DNA of 64,000 nt from Streptomyces sp. NBC_01717 (GCF_036248255.1 NZ_CP109178.1:1860001-1924000), one strand, 5' to 3'; shown: positions 1-8,828, numbered from the stretch's first letter. Numbers and translations are program-made. Notes: generated from the letters alone by a model not told the origin.

Positions 1-346
1 CGCCGCCGTGTGCGGCGATCAGGGCGAGCAGCAGGGGTGAGGCACCGGGGGCGGCGGCGATGTGCTCCGGTCCGCCGCGCAGACCGCGCCGGATCCAGTA
101 GGCGGCGGCCGCCTCGCGCAGGGCCTCGCCGCCGCCGGTCGGTTCGGGCTCGCTGCGCCCGGCCGCGGCGGCGAGCACGTCGGCCAGTTCGGGCAGCACG
201 GGCAGCCCGGGATCGGGGGCGGGTGGCCCGTACCGAACGGGCCCGCGGTCCTCCCGAAGGGTCCGGGCGGCGGCCCGCCCTGCGCCACTCCCGGCCGGTC
301 CCGCATCCCCGTCCTGCCCGGCCCGCCCGGTCCGCTCCCGCGCCAT
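1..346 (-). CDS. PLP-dependent aminotransferase, class I/II-like, N-terminal part (cut by window edge)
   Basis: Reading leftward from an ATG at 346 gives an open frame that runs off the left edge. A strong ribosome site (GAAGGAGG) lies 8 nt upstream. After a low-complexity Gly/Ala/Arg N-terminus of about 45 residues comes a stretch ending GGGEALREAAAAYWIRRG, followed by AAPGASPLLLALIAAHGG. This pattern is typical of the N-terminal region of fold-type I aminotransferases, just before the PLP-binding domain. The lysine and substrate-binding parts are outside the window, so the substrate cannot be inferred. The gene is divergent from the sugar-acid cluster at 607. The family call rests on motif resemblance only. 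Confidence 0.6.
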   Translation of the reverse strand, partial: MARERTGRAGQDGDAGPAGSGAGRAAARTLREDRGPVRYGPPAPDPGLPVLPELADVLAAAAGRSEPEPTGGGEALREAAAAYWIRRGLRGGPEHIAAAPGASPLLLALIAAHGG

Positions 347-520
347 CCCGGGCCTCCTTCGCTGTCGCTCGGTCACCCTGTCTCGCTCTCAGGGCCCTTT
401 ATACGGAGGTTTGAGCGACACCGCTTGCCCGGCCGGGCGACACACCGGCCACCCCCTGGCGGGCCGGCCGGCCGGGAGCACCCTCCCGACCGGCAATGCC
501 ACCGGGACCCGACGGCCCCA

Positions 521-550
521 TTGACACTCGACCCACCGCGTCATTACGGT
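521..550 (+). promoter_or_regulatory. Candidate sigma-70-type promoter of the sugar-acid cluster
   Basis: TTGACA at 521-526 and TACGGT at 545-550 are separated by 18 nt, a good housekeeping-type promoter for this GC content. The predicted transcript start is near 557, about 50 nt before the GTG at 607, and it falls directly in front of the repeated TCGAAC boxes. Confidence 0.5.
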
Positions 551-558
551 CACGCCAG

Positions 559-590
559 AATTTCGAACGAGTGACGAAATATCGAACACG
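559..590 (+). promoter_or_regulatory. Candidate IclR operator: two AATWTCGAAC boxes
   Basis: AATTTCGAAC (559-568) and AATATCGAAC (578-587) form a direct repeat with 19-nt spacing just downstream of the predicted -10. The second box extends to ATATCGAACACG (579-590). That 12-mer recurs exactly at 2858-2869 before another gene of the cluster. The location suggests a repressor site, and the IclR protein encoded at 4740-5513 is the natural candidate. Confidence 0.45.
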
Positions 591-606
591 TCGAGGGGCA
601 ACTCCC

Positions 607-1761
607 GTGCGCATCACCGGAATCAGCACACACGTCGTCGGCACCCCCTGGCGCAACCTCACCTACGTCCAGGTCCATACGGACGAGGGCCTCACCGGTG
701 TCGGCGAGACCCGGATGCTCGGCCGCACCGACGCACTCATCGGCTACCTGCGCGAGGCGGAGACCAACCACATCACCGGCTCCGACCCGTTCGCCGTGGA
801 GGACCTCGTACGCCGGATGAAGTACGGCGACTACGGGCGGGCCGGAGAGATCGTGATGTCCGGCATCGCGGTCGTCGAGATGGCCTGCTGGGACATCAAG
901 GGCAAGGCGCTCGGCGTCCCCGTCTGGCAGCTGCTCGGCGGACAGGTCACCGAGCGGGTCAAGGCGTACGCGAACGGCTGGTACACAACCGAGCGCACCC
1001 CGGAGGCGTACCACAAGGCGGCACGGGCCGTCGTCGAGCGCGGCTACCGCGCCCTGAAGATCGACCCGTTCGGGACCGGCCACTTCGAGCTGGGTCAGCA
1101 GGAGACCCGGTACGCGGTGTCGCTGATCGAGGCGGTACGGGATGCCATCGGCCCCGACGCCGAGCTGATGCTGGAGATGCACGGCCGGTTCAGCCCGTCG
1201 ACCGCCGTACGGATCGCCCACGAGATGGCACCGTTCCATCCGGCCTGGCTGGAGGAACCGGTGCCGCCGGAGAACCTCAAGGCTCTGAGCAAGGTCGCCG
1301 GCAAGGTCGATCTGCCGATCGCGACCGGTGAACGCATCCACGACCGGATCGAGTTCCGTGAGCTCTTCGAGTCGCAGGCTGCCGACATCATCCAGCCGGA
1401 CGTCGGCCACATCGGCGGCATCCTGGAGACCCGCAAGCTCGCCGCGACTGCCGAGACCCACTACACACTGATCGCGCCGCACAATGTGGGCGGCTCGGTG
1501 CTGACCGCCGCCAGCCTCCAACTCGCGGGCTGCACACCAAACTTCAAGATCCTCGAACACTTCAACGACTTCGCGGACGCCGACATCAAGAAGGTCGTCA
1601 AGGGCGCCCCGCAGGTGGACCCCGCAACCGGCTGCTTCGAGCTCTCCCACGCTCCGGGCCTGGGTGTGGAGCTCGATGTGGACGCGGCCGCAGAATTCCC
1701 GCAGCAGCAGGCCCGGTTCGATCTGTGGGCCGACGGCTGGGAGAGGAGGCAGCCCAAGTGA
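607..1761 (+). CDS. Mandelate racemase/muconate lactonizing enzyme family (enolase superfamily) sugar-acid dehydratase
   Basis: This 384-residue protein fits the enolase superfamily: an N-terminal capping domain (about 1-125) and a TIM barrel. Visible acidic ligand positions are E190 (in EMHGR), E216 or E217 (in WLEEP) and E242 (in TGER). H192 and H292 (in APHN) match the catalytic histidines of galactonate/gluconate-type dehydratases, and the KxK motif of muconate cycloisomerases is replaced by KIDPFG (151-156). Such enzymes remove water from an aldonate to give a 2-keto-3-deoxy acid. The start chosen is GTG 607, 8 nt after GAGGGG. A longer frame from 496 would cover the promoter. The stop overlaps the next gene (GTGA), so the two are translationally coupled. 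The exact sugar acid is not determined. Confidence 0.8.
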   Translation: MRITGISTHVVGTPWRNLTYVQVHTDEGLTGVGETRMLGRTDALIGYLREAETNHITGSDPFAVEDLVRRMKYGDYGRAGEIVMSGIAVVEMACWDIKGKALGVPVWQLLGGQVTERVKAYANGWYTTERTPEAYHKAARAVVERGYRALKIDPFGTGHFELGQQETRYAVSLIEAVRDAIGPDAELMLEMHGRFSPSTAVRIAHEMAPFHPAWLEEPVPPENLKALSKVAGKVDLPIATGERIHDRIEFRELFESQAADIIQPDVGHIGGILETRKLAATAETHYTLIAPHNVGGSVLTAASLQLAGCTPNFKILEHFNDFADADIKKVVKGAPQVDPATGCFELSHAPGLGVELDVDAAAEFPQQQARFDLWADGWERRQPK

Positions 1762-2780
1762 GCGGCACCCGCTCACGGTCGGTCACGGTCGAGCGGCCCG
1801 GCGAGCACCGGCTGACCAGCGGCCCCGTTCCCGAGCCCGGTCCCGGTGAGGTCCGGGTGCGGGTCGCCGCGGCCGGGATCTGCATGAGCGACCGTGAGGT
1901 GTACGACGGCCACCGCGACCCGGCCTACGTCCGTTACCCGGTGGTGCCCGGCCACGAATGGTCCGGGGTGGTCGACGCCCTGGGTGCAGGCGTCGATCCG
2001 GCGCTGCTCGGCCGCCGGACGGTCGCCGAGGGCTTCCGGTCCTGCGGCGGATGCGAACGATGCCGGAGCGGGGAGACGTCGCTGTGCACGGCGGGCTACG
2101 ACGAGACGGGGTTCACCCGGCCCGGGGCGTTCGCCGACCATGTCGTGGTCCCGGCACGGCTGTTGCACCCACTGGCCGACGACGCGGATCTGCGGGCCGC
2201 CGCCCTGCTGGAACCGGCCGCGGTGGTCGCTGCGGCCGTACGGGCCGGGGCACCCGAACCGGGCGAGCGCATCGCCGTCGTGGGCGCGGGGACGCTCGGG
2301 CTGCTCGCCGTGCAACTGCTCTCCGCCATGTCGCCCGGGGAGCTGACGGTGATCGACCCACGCGATGAACGGGCAGGCCAGGGCCTGGCGTTCGGGGCGA
2401 GCGAAGCCCGCACCCCGAAGGAGGCCGACGAGGTGCACGGCCGCTACGACCTGGTCGTGGAGACGGCGGGCGCGCCGTCCACCGCCGCCGACGCCTGCCT
2501 GCTGGCGCGGCGCGGCGGCCGGGTGGTGCTCACGGGCATGTTCGCACCGGGTGCCGCCGGTATCGATCCGGTACATCTGTCGCTGAGCCAGCTCACCGTG
2601 CGCAGCGTGTTCGGGGCACCGTCGGCGGCCTGGTCCTATGCGGTGCGGGCGTTCACGGCCGGGCTGCTCGATCCGGCGGCGCTGATCACGCACGAGTTCC
2701 CGCTGGAGCGGTTCGCGGATGCCGTGGCACTGGTCGGCGGGGGCGGTCCCGGGACGGGCAAGGTGCTGCTGCGCCCGTAG
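1758..2780 (+). CDS. Zinc-dependent alcohol dehydrogenase (MDR family), sugar/polyol dehydrogenase-like
   Basis: The 340-residue protein carries the medium-chain dehydrogenase signature. Catalytic zinc ligands are C42 and H66/E67 (in GHEWSG). The structural zinc site is the four cysteines C96, C99, C102 and C110. A Rossmann GAGTLG motif follows near residue 175. It starts at GTG 1758 inside the stop of the dehydratase gene, with GGAGG 8 nt upstream. In this context it probably oxidises a sugar to its lactone (or a polyol to a ketose) using NAD(P)+. That makes it the entry step ahead of the lactonase at 3892-4743 and the dehydratase upstream. The substrate is inferred from neighbours only. Confidence 0.85.
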   Translation: MSGTRSRSVTVERPGEHRLTSGPVPEPGPGEVRVRVAAAGICMSDREVYDGHRDPAYVRYPVVPGHEWSGVVDALGAGVDPALLGRRTVAEGFRSCGGCERCRSGETSLCTAGYDETGFTRPGAFADHVVVPARLLHPLADDADLRAAALLEPAAVVAAAVRAGAPEPGERIAVVGAGTLGLLAVQLLSAMSPGELTVIDPRDERAGQGLAFGASEARTPKEADEVHGRYDLVVETAGAPSTAADACLLARRGGRVVLTGMFAPGAAGIDPVHLSLSQLTVRSVFGAPSAAWSYAVRAFTAGLLDPAALITHEFPLERFADAVALVGGGGPGTGKVLLRP

Positions 2781-2857
2781 AGCCCCGCCGGCCCCACCGC
2801 TCTTCTCTCACCACGCCCGATGCAGCCCTACACCCGCCCACCCGAACCACGTCCGAT

Positions 2858-2869
2858 ATATCGAACACG
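2858..2869 (+). promoter_or_regulatory. Second copy of the ATATCGAACACG operator motif
   Basis: The 12-nt ATATCGAACACG is identical to 579-590 and overlaps a CGATATATCG palindrome (2854-2863). It sits 11 nt before the ATG at 2881, in a 100-nt gap after the dehydrogenase. This indicates that the following gene can be controlled by the same regulator as the dehydratase operon. Confidence 0.45.
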
Positions 2870-2880
2870 AAAGGTCGCTC

Positions 2881-3843
2881 ATGACCTCGTCCGACTCCCC
2901 CGCCCGCCGCCCCGGCGAGCCCGCGCTCACCGCGCTCGGGCTGGGCGCGCCCACCGCCGACCCGGCCGACACCTCCCCGTACGCCTTCCCCGACGGTGGC
3001 ACCTGGCGGACCGAGGTCCCGTCCGTCGAAGGCCCCGAGGCCCTCTCCGTCGCCCTCAAGGAGTCCTCCCGGCTCGATGTACCGATCCATCGGATCAGCC
3101 AGGGCAGCGGCATCTGGATGCTCAGCGACGCCGAGATCACCGAGATGGTCGAGGGCTGCGCCGAACGCGGCGTCGAGCTCTGCCTGTTCACCGGACCACG
3201 CGGAAGCTGGGACACGGGCGCCGCCACCCGTACCGACTCGGGCGGCGCGGGGCTGCGCGCCCGCGGCCATGACGCGCTGGCCGGCTGTGTCGAAGACGCA
3301 GTGCGGGCATCCGAGTTGGGTGTGAAATGCCTGCTCGTCGCCGACGAAGGGGTGCTCTGGACACTGCACCGGCTGCGTACCCGGGGCGTACTGCCGGCCG
3401 ATACGACGTTCAAGGTGTCGGCGCTCATCGGGCCGGTGAACCCGGCCTCCTTCGCGGTCCACGAACAGCTCGGCGCCGACTCGATCAACGTTCCGTCCGA
3501 CCTGACTCTTGCTCATTTCACCGAGATCCGACGGGTGTCGGGCGCGCCGATGGACCTCTACATCGAGGCGCCGGACGACCTCGGTGGCTATGTGCGGATG
3601 TACGAGGCCGCCGAGCTGATCCGTCGCGGCGCCCCGATCTATCTCAAGTTCGGCCTGTCCAGGGCGCCGGGCATCTATCCGTACGGCGCGCATCTGCGTG
3701 ACGTCGCGCTGGACACGGCCCGCGAGCGGGTGCGTCGGGGGCGGCTGGCCCTCGACCTGCTGGCCCGGCACGGCGCCGGCACGAACATGTCACCGCTCGG
3801 CTCCCGGCTGCCCGGCCCGCTGCGCCGCTTCACGGTTGAGTAG
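2881..3843 (+). CDS. Unknown barrel-like protein of the sugar-acid cluster
   Basis: The 320-residue soluble protein starts at ATG 2881 after an AAAGG ribosome site. I do not recognise a precise family. Alternating hydrophobic strands and acidic loops (for example VKCLLVADEG, PMDLYIEAPDD, APIYLKFG) suggest a TIM-barrel fold, with a loose resemblance to proteins labelled peptidase U32-like. No signal peptide or membrane segment is seen. It lies between the dehydratase/dehydrogenase pair and the convergent lactonase, behind the cluster's shared operator motif. It is therefore probably part of the same pathway. An aldolase- or isomerase-type step is possible, since the cluster has no other gene for the 2-keto-3-deoxy acid. 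That role is inference. Confidence 0.55.
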   Translation: MTSSDSPARRPGEPALTALGLGAPTADPADTSPYAFPDGGTWRTEVPSVEGPEALSVALKESSRLDVPIHRISQGSGIWMLSDAEITEMVEGCAERGVELCLFTGPRGSWDTGAATRTDSGGAGLRARGHDALAGCVEDAVRASELGVKCLLVADEGVLWTLHRLRTRGVLPADTTFKVSALIGPVNPASFAVHEQLGADSINVPSDLTLAHFTEIRRVSGAPMDLYIEAPDDLGGYVRMYEAAELIRRGAPIYLKFGLSRAPGIYPYGAHLRDVALDTARERVRRGRLALDLLARHGAGTNMSPLGSRLPGPLRRFTVE

Positions 3844-3891
3844 CGAGTAGCGCGCAGCGAGGTCGGGTTCCTCGAACCTCCCTCGCCCGAT

Positions 3892-4743
3892 TCAGCCCGC
3901 GAAGGCCGCCCCCGGCATCCCTTGCCCCGCGCCCGGCAGCACCAACAGCGAACCGGACAGCGGGTGCGGGGCGGCGAGCCCCGTCCGGGCCGTGGAGATG
4001 TACAGGTCGCGCAGGTCCGTACCGCCGAAGGCACAGGCCGTCGGGCGCCGCACCGGCAGTGGGACGGTCCGGTCAAGCGCGCCGCCGGCCGTGTAGCGAC
4101 GCAGCGCCCCTCCGTCCCACAGGGCGACCCATATGCATCCGTCGGCATCGACCGTCAGCCCGTCGGGGAAACCCGCCCCCTCCTCGACCGTCGCGAACGG
4201 CCGCCGGTTCAGGGCGCGCCGACCGTCGAAGTCGAAGACGTCGATGCGGCGCGTCGGGGTGTCGATGTAGTACATGAGCCGCCCGTCCGGGCTCCATCCG
4301 ATGCCATTGCTGCAGGCAACCACGGGCAGCACCGGGGTGACCGTGCCGTCGGGCGCGATGCGGGCCAGGCCGCCACCGACCTCCGCCTCGTCGTAGCGCA
4401 TGGTGCCCGCCCACAGCGCCCCGTCGGGCGCCACGGCCGCATCGTTGCCGCGCCGCCCGGGCTCGGGGTCGTGCACCAGCCAGCGGAAGGCGCCGTCGGA
4501 GTCGTAGAGTCCGATGCCGTCGCGCAGATTGACGACCAGCCCGCCGCCCGCGCGCGGCTTTGCCGCTCCGACATGCTGCTCGGTGGCCATGACCGTGCGG
4601 CGGCCGCTCGCCGGGTCGTAGGTGTGGACGCGGGCGGAAAGAATGTCGACCCAGATCAGCCGACCGGTCGCCGGGTCCCAGGTCGGGCCCTCACCGAGCT
4701 CGGCCCGCTCCCGCACGGCCACGTCGAGGCGCATCCTGCTCAC
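3892..4743 (-). CDS. SMP-30/gluconolactonase family lactonase
   Basis: The 283-residue six-bladed propeller carries the SMP-30 metal-site signatures: E18 in GEGP, N146 in SNGIGWSPDG and D194 in FPDGLTVD, with N100 (RGND) as the usual additional polar ligand. These enzymes hydrolyse aldonolactones to aldonates, fitting between the dehydrogenase and dehydratase of the cluster. The GTG start at 4743 overlaps the stop of the upstream IclR gene by 4 nt, so regulator and lactonase form one unit. It is convergent with the gene ending at 3843. Confidence 0.85.
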   Translation of the reverse strand: MSRMRLDVAVRERAELGEGPTWDPATGRLIWVDILSARVHTYDPASGRRTVMATEQHVGAAKPRAGGGLVVNLRDGIGLYDSDGAFRWLVHDPEPGRRGNDAAVAPDGALWAGTMRYDEAEVGGGLARIAPDGTVTPVLPVVACSNGIGWSPDGRLMYYIDTPTRRIDVFDFDGRRALNRRPFATVEEGAGFPDGLTVDADGCIWVALWDGGALRRYTAGGALDRTVPLPVRRPTACAFGGTDLRDLYISTARTGLAAPHPLSGSLLVLPGAGQGMPGAAFAG

Positions 4744-5513
4744 TGCTCCCTCCGGTGGTGTCCGAGACGGGCGGAGAGGGCGTCCGCGCCGTCCACCGCA
4801 AGGACCGCCAGCTCCTGCTCGCGCTTCTCGCTCCAGCGGATCACCGGTACGGAGATGGAGAGCGCGGCGACGACCCGGCCCGCCCGGTCCCGCACCGGAG
4901 CCGCCACACAGCTCACATCCGGATTGGACTCACGGTGCTCCACCGCGATGCCCCGTTCCCGCACGCCGGTGAGCACGGTCCGCAACTCGGCAGGGTCCGT
5001 GATGCTGTTGGGGGTCATGCCGGTGAGTTCGCGGCCGTCGAGCCGGGCGTCGAGCTCCCGGTCGGGCAGGGTGGCGAGCAGCATCTTGCCGACAGAGGTG
5101 CAGTGGGCGGGCAGCCTGCGTCCGGCCGCCGAGACCATCCGTACCGCATGGGTGGAGTCCACCTTGGCGATATAGATGACGTCGGTGTCCTCCAGGATCG
5201 CCACATGAACCGTCTCGCCGCAGGTCTCGGCGACCTCGCGGGCCACCTGCTGTCCCTCCGCGGCGAGGTCGAGCTGCTCGGCGTACCGGCTGCCGAGCTG
5301 ATAGGTGCGGACACCGAGGCGGTAGCGGCCCGGCTGATCCGGGAGCGCCACCAGGTACGAGCGGGCGGCGAGGGTGGTCAGCAGCTCGTGAACGGTGGTG
5401 CGCGGCAGCTGGAGTTTGCGGGTGACCTCGGGCGCGGAGAGTGTTCCGTCGCCGTGGAGGAAGAGTTCGAGTACGTCCAGGGCTCTGGTCACCGCAGGGA
5501 CGAGTCGCCCCAT
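4740..5513 (-). CDS. IclR-family transcriptional regulator
   Basis: The 257-residue protein has an N-terminal winged helix-turn-helix (about residues 5-65) and a C-terminal IclR effector domain (about 80-250, with the typical SVGKMLLATLP and NPDVSCVAAPVRD stretches). ATG 5513 was chosen because AGGTGG lies 9 nt upstream and the protein then begins MGRLVPAVTRALDVLELF, the usual family start. GTG 5522 and an ATG at 5570 are alternatives. It is cotranscribed with the lactonase and likely controls the whole sugar-acid cluster through the ATATCGAACACG boxes. Confidence 0.85.
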   Translation of the reverse strand: MGRLVPAVTRALDVLELFLHGDGTLSAPEVTRKLQLPRTTVHELLTTLAARSYLVALPDQPGRYRLGVRTYQLGSRYAEQLDLAAEGQQVAREVAETCGETVHVAILEDTDVIYIAKVDSTHAVRMVSAAGRRLPAHCTSVGKMLLATLPDRELDARLDGRELTGMTPNSITDPAELRTVLTGVRERGIAVEHRESNPDVSCVAAPVRDRAGRVVAALSISVPVIRWSEKREQELAVLAVDGADALSARLGHHRREQ

Positions 5514-5662
5514 GTTGTGCACCCACCTCTCGCGTTCGACACTCCGACCATTGGCCGGAATCGCGAACACAGGCTAGTCGTAGCGCACTTGTGACGGCAA
5601 TGCCGCCGACCCGCCCCGACGCCCAGCCGAAACGTCGACATAAACCGTTTACTGCCCCTTTG

Positions 5663-6253
5663 TCACACCTGCCGCCCGAGCAGCGCGAGCAGCTCGGTCT
5701 GCGGGTCCGCGCCCTTCTCGGTCTTGACCGGCGGGGCGAACAGACCGGTCTGCGACAGTCCCTTCACGTACGGCCCGACCTCGCGCCGGGTGAACTCGAC
5801 GAGGCCCTCCGGCAGCAGTTCGTCGGAGCCGATCGCCCGGGAGAGGTCCCAGGAGTGCACTACGGCGTCGCTCACCATCTGCGCGCAGTAGGCGTCGGCG
5901 GCGCTGTCCCCGTACGAGAGATTCACGGTCCGCTTCAGCGCTCCGGGGGCCGCGAACGCCTTGCGGGCCTCCGCCGCCGCACGGTCCCACACCGTCACCG
6001 GGTCGTCGCCCAGCACATCGCCGTCGAAGGCGTCACCGACCTCGGCGACGGTACGTCCCTCCGTCAGCAGCATCGGGACCCAGAGCTGCTCGGACGTGAG
6101 ATGGGTGACCAGATCGCGGACGGACCACTCGGTGCACGGCGTCGATGCGGACCACTGGTCGTCGCGCACGGCATGCACCCGGTCCGTGAAGAGCTGGAGT
6201 GCCTCGGCGTGCCGGTCGAGCAGGTCGCGGGCGGAGGGAGTGTGAGATGCCAT
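5663..6253 (-). CDS. TIGR03086-like DinB/maleylpyruvate isomerase-fold protein
   Basis: The 196-residue protein has the layout of the actinobacterial TIGR03086/mycothiol-dependent family: an N-terminal four-helix bundle with TPCTEWSVRDLVTHL near residue 38 (metal-site region) and a later VVHSWDLSRAIG containing the conserved histidine. Members bind a divalent metal and are thought to act on mycothiol conjugates or related thiols. It is monocistronic and divergent from the PAP2/kinase gene. The specific reaction is unknown. Confidence 0.75.
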   Translation of the reverse strand: MASHTPSARDLLDRHAEALQLFTDRVHAVRDDQWSASTPCTEWSVRDLVTHLTSEQLWVPMLLTEGRTVAEVGDAFDGDVLGDDPVTVWDRAAAEARKAFAAPGALKRTVNLSYGDSAADAYCAQMVSDAVVHSWDLSRAIGSDELLPEGLVEFTRREVGPYVKGLSQTGLFAPPVKTEKGADPQTELLALLGRQV

Positions 6254-6334
6254 GTGACCACTGTCTCCGTCGGAAGAGCCGCGCGCGAGCGCGTCTGCTG
6301 CTTCGGCGCGGCCGAAAAGGGTATCCGCAGTCCC

Positions 6335-7840
6335 ATGTCGTCTCCGAGCAACGCGTCCTCAGTCCCCTCGCCCACCGGACTCCGTACCTGGCTGCACCGG
6401 GGCGATCTCGCCGTCTTCCGGAGCGTGGCCGGCCGGCACTGGCCGGGCGCCGGCCCCGTACTGCCACGGCTGAGCCGCAGCGCCGATCACGGGCTGCTGT
6501 GGTTCGGCGCCGCGGCGGGCATGGCGGTACTGGGCGGCAGCGCCCGGGCCCGGCGTGCCGCGCTCCGCGGGGTGGTCTCGCTGGCCGTGGCCTCGGCCGC
6601 GATCAATACCGTGGGGAAGGGTGCGGTGCGCAGGGAGCGGCCGGTACTGGACGCCGTGCCGGTGATACGGCGGCTCACGCGCCAGCCGTTCACCACCTCC
6701 TTCCCGTCCGGGCATGCCGCGTCGGCGGCGGCCTTCGCGACGGGTGTCGCCCTCGAATCGAAGGGCTGGGGTGCGGCGGTCGCCCCGCTCGCGCTGGCGG
6801 TCGCCGCCTCCCGCGTCTATACGGGGGTCCACTATCCGAGTGATGTGCTGGCCGGTGCGGCGCTCGGCATAGGAGCCGCGTTCGCGCTGCGCGGTGTCGT
6901 ACCGACGCGAGGACAGCTGCCCGCACCGGGCAGACCGCCCGCGCATGCGCCTGCTCTGCCGGGCGGCCGGGGCCTGGTGGTCGTCGTCAACCAGGAGTCC
7001 GGCTCGGCGACGGCCACGGCCTCGCTGGTGCGCGACTCGCTGCCGCTCGCCGAGGTGGTGGAGTGCGCGCCCGGCGAGCTCTCCGCCGAACTGGAGAAGG
7101 CCGCCGGACAGGGCCATGCGCTCGGGATCTGCGGGGGCGACGGCACGGTCAACAGCGCCGCTGCTGTCGCCGCTGCGCACCGTGTGCCGCTCGCGGTGTT
7201 CCCCGGCGGAACCCTCAACCACTTCGCCTACGACCTGGGCATCGAGACGGTGGACGACGTATGTGCCGCGCTGGCAGCGGGCGATGCGGTACGGGTGGAC
7301 CTCGGCCGCTTCCGGCCGGGGCCGGACGGGCCGGCCGGCGCGCCGGGCTATTTCCTCAACGCCTTCAGCCTGGGGGCCTATCCGGAGCTGGTACGGACCC
7401 GCGAGCACTGGGCACCGCGTATCGGCGGCTGGCCGGCAGGCGTCCTGGCGGCGCTCCACGTACTGCGCGGCGATCGCCCGCTGGAGGCCGAACTGCAGGG
7501 AGAGCGACGGCCGTTGTGGCTGTTGTTCGTGGGCAACGGCCTGTTCCGGCGAGTGGGCCCGGCGCCGGGCCGACGCCACAACCTCGCGGACGGACTGCTG
7601 GACGTCCGGGCGGTGCACGGCGGCCGCACACCCGGTCTTCGCCTCCTCGCGGCTGCGGTCGCGGGCCCGTTGACCCGCTCCCCCGTGCATGCGGCGGTAC
7701 GGCTTCGCAGGGTGCGGATCGCCGGCCTGACCCCGGGAACGCCCTATGCGTACGACGGCGAAGTAGCGCACAGCCAGAGGGAGTTGGTGATCGACAAGCT
7801 TCCGGAGGCGCTGACCGTCTACTGCCCGATGCCTGTGTGA
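6335..7840 (+). CDS. Bifunctional PAP2 phosphatase / diacylglycerol kinase-like protein
   Basis: The 501-residue protein joins two lipid-modifying domains. Residues about 50-190 form a membrane-embedded PAP2 phosphatase with all three motifs: K95-P103 (KGAVRRERP), PSGH at 124-127 and SRxxxxxHxxxD spanning 159-170. Residues about 212-500 form a DAGK/sphingosine-kinase catalytic domain with GGDGTVNSA (near 266) and FPGGTLNHF (near 289). The fusion suggests coupled turnover of phosphatidate/diacylglycerol or undecaprenyl-type phosphates at the membrane. ATG 6335 is used, although the frame is open further upstream into the divergent gene. Confidence 0.85.
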   Translation: MSSPSNASSVPSPTGLRTWLHRGDLAVFRSVAGRHWPGAGPVLPRLSRSADHGLLWFGAAAGMAVLGGSARARRAALRGVVSLAVASAAINTVGKGAVRRERPVLDAVPVIRRLTRQPFTTSFPSGHAASAAAFATGVALESKGWGAAVAPLALAVAASRVYTGVHYPSDVLAGAALGIGAAFALRGVVPTRGQLPAPGRPPAHAPALPGGRGLVVVVNQESGSATATASLVRDSLPLAEVVECAPGELSAELEKAAGQGHALGICGGDGTVNSAAAVAAAHRVPLAVFPGGTLNHFAYDLGIETVDDVCAALAAGDAVRVDLGRFRPGPDGPAGAPGYFLNAFSLGAYPELVRTREHWAPRIGGWPAGVLAALHVLRGDRPLEAELQGERRPLWLLFVGNGLFRRVGPAPGRRHNLADGLLDVRAVHGGRTPGLRLLAAAVAGPLTRSPVHAAVRLRRVRIAGLTPGTPYAYDGEVAHSQRELVIDKLPEALTVYCPMPV

Positions 7841-7955
7841 GCCATCGAGTCGTCGTCCATATAACAAGACGCCCATCTCACGATCCGACATCTCGGCGTA
7901 CCGTTGGTGCCACGCTCAGCGCTTCGCATCACGCTCCGAGAGGGGACGCACAGCC

Positions 7956-8765
7956 ATGCCGAAGGAAACCGCCGTCTACACCCACGGCCACCACGAGTCG
8001 GTGCTGCGCTCGCACCGCTGGCGCACTGCCGCCAACTCGGCGGCCTATCTGATCGGCGAACTCCGGCCGGGCATGGCGGTGCTGGACGTCGGCTGCGGTC
8101 CGGGCACCATCACCGCGGATCTGGCGGCACTGGTCGCCCCCGGCCGGGTGACCGCCGTCGACACCACCGGGGAGATCCTGGACCAGGCCGCCGAGGTCGC
8201 CGCCGAACGCGGCCTGGACAACATCGAGTTCACCACCGCCGACGTGCACGACCTGGACTTCCCCGACGACTCCTTCGACGTCGTGCACGCCCACCAGGTG
8301 CTGCAACATGTGGGCGACCCGGTGCAGGCACTGCGCGAGATGCGGAGGGTGTGCCGCCCCGGCGGCATCGTCGCGGCCCGCGACAGCGACTACGCGGCGA
8401 TGGCCTGGTACCCCGAAGTGCCGGTCATGGACGAGTGGCAGGAGCTGTACAGGCGGGTGGCCCGCACCAATGGCGGCGAGCCGGATGCGGGCCGGCGGCT
8501 GCTCTCCTGGGCCCGGCAGGCCGGCTTCACCGACATCACCCCGTCCGCCGCCGCCTGGTGTTTCGCCACACCGGAGAACCGGGTCTGGTGGAGCGGTCTG
8601 TGGGCGGACCGTACGGTCGGCTCGGTGTACGCGAAGCTGGCCGTGGACGGTGGCCATGCGACCACCGAGCAGCTGAACGACATCGCGGCGGCCTGGCGCA
8701 CCTGGGGTGAGCAGGACGATGCATGGTTCATGGTCCCGCACGGCGAAGTGCTCTGCCGTGCCTGA
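7956..8765 (+). CDS. Class I SAM-dependent methyltransferase
   Basis: The 269-residue protein has SAM motif I LDVGCGPG (43-50), motif II around AVDTTGEIL and motif III HAHQVLQHVGDP. These place it with UbiE-like small-molecule methyltransferases (Methyltransf_11/25). GAGAGGGGAC precedes the ATG at 7956. It stands alone and gives no clue to its acceptor. Confidence 0.8.
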   Translation: MPKETAVYTHGHHESVLRSHRWRTAANSAAYLIGELRPGMAVLDVGCGPGTITADLAALVAPGRVTAVDTTGEILDQAAEVAAERGLDNIEFTTADVHDLDFPDDSFDVVHAHQVLQHVGDPVQALREMRRVCRPGGIVAARDSDYAAMAWYPEVPVMDEWQELYRRVARTNGGEPDAGRRLLSWARQAGFTDITPSAAAWCFATPENRVWWSGLWADRTVGSVYAKLAVDGGHATTEQLNDIAAAWRTWGEQDDAWFMVPHGEVLCRA

Positions 8766-8815
8766 CCCAGCCGGGCCGGCCGCGGGAATCGATCACGGGT
8801 CGCGGCCTCGCCAAC

Positions 8816-8821
8816 TACCCT
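8816..8821 (+). promoter_or_regulatory. Candidate -10 box for a leaderless transcript
   Basis: TACCCT ends 7 nt before the ATG at 8829, and no ribosome-binding sequence lies between. This is the usual arrangement of leaderless mRNAs in streptomycetes. No clear -35 is visible. Confidence 0.35.
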
Positions 8822-8828
8822 GTTCCGC

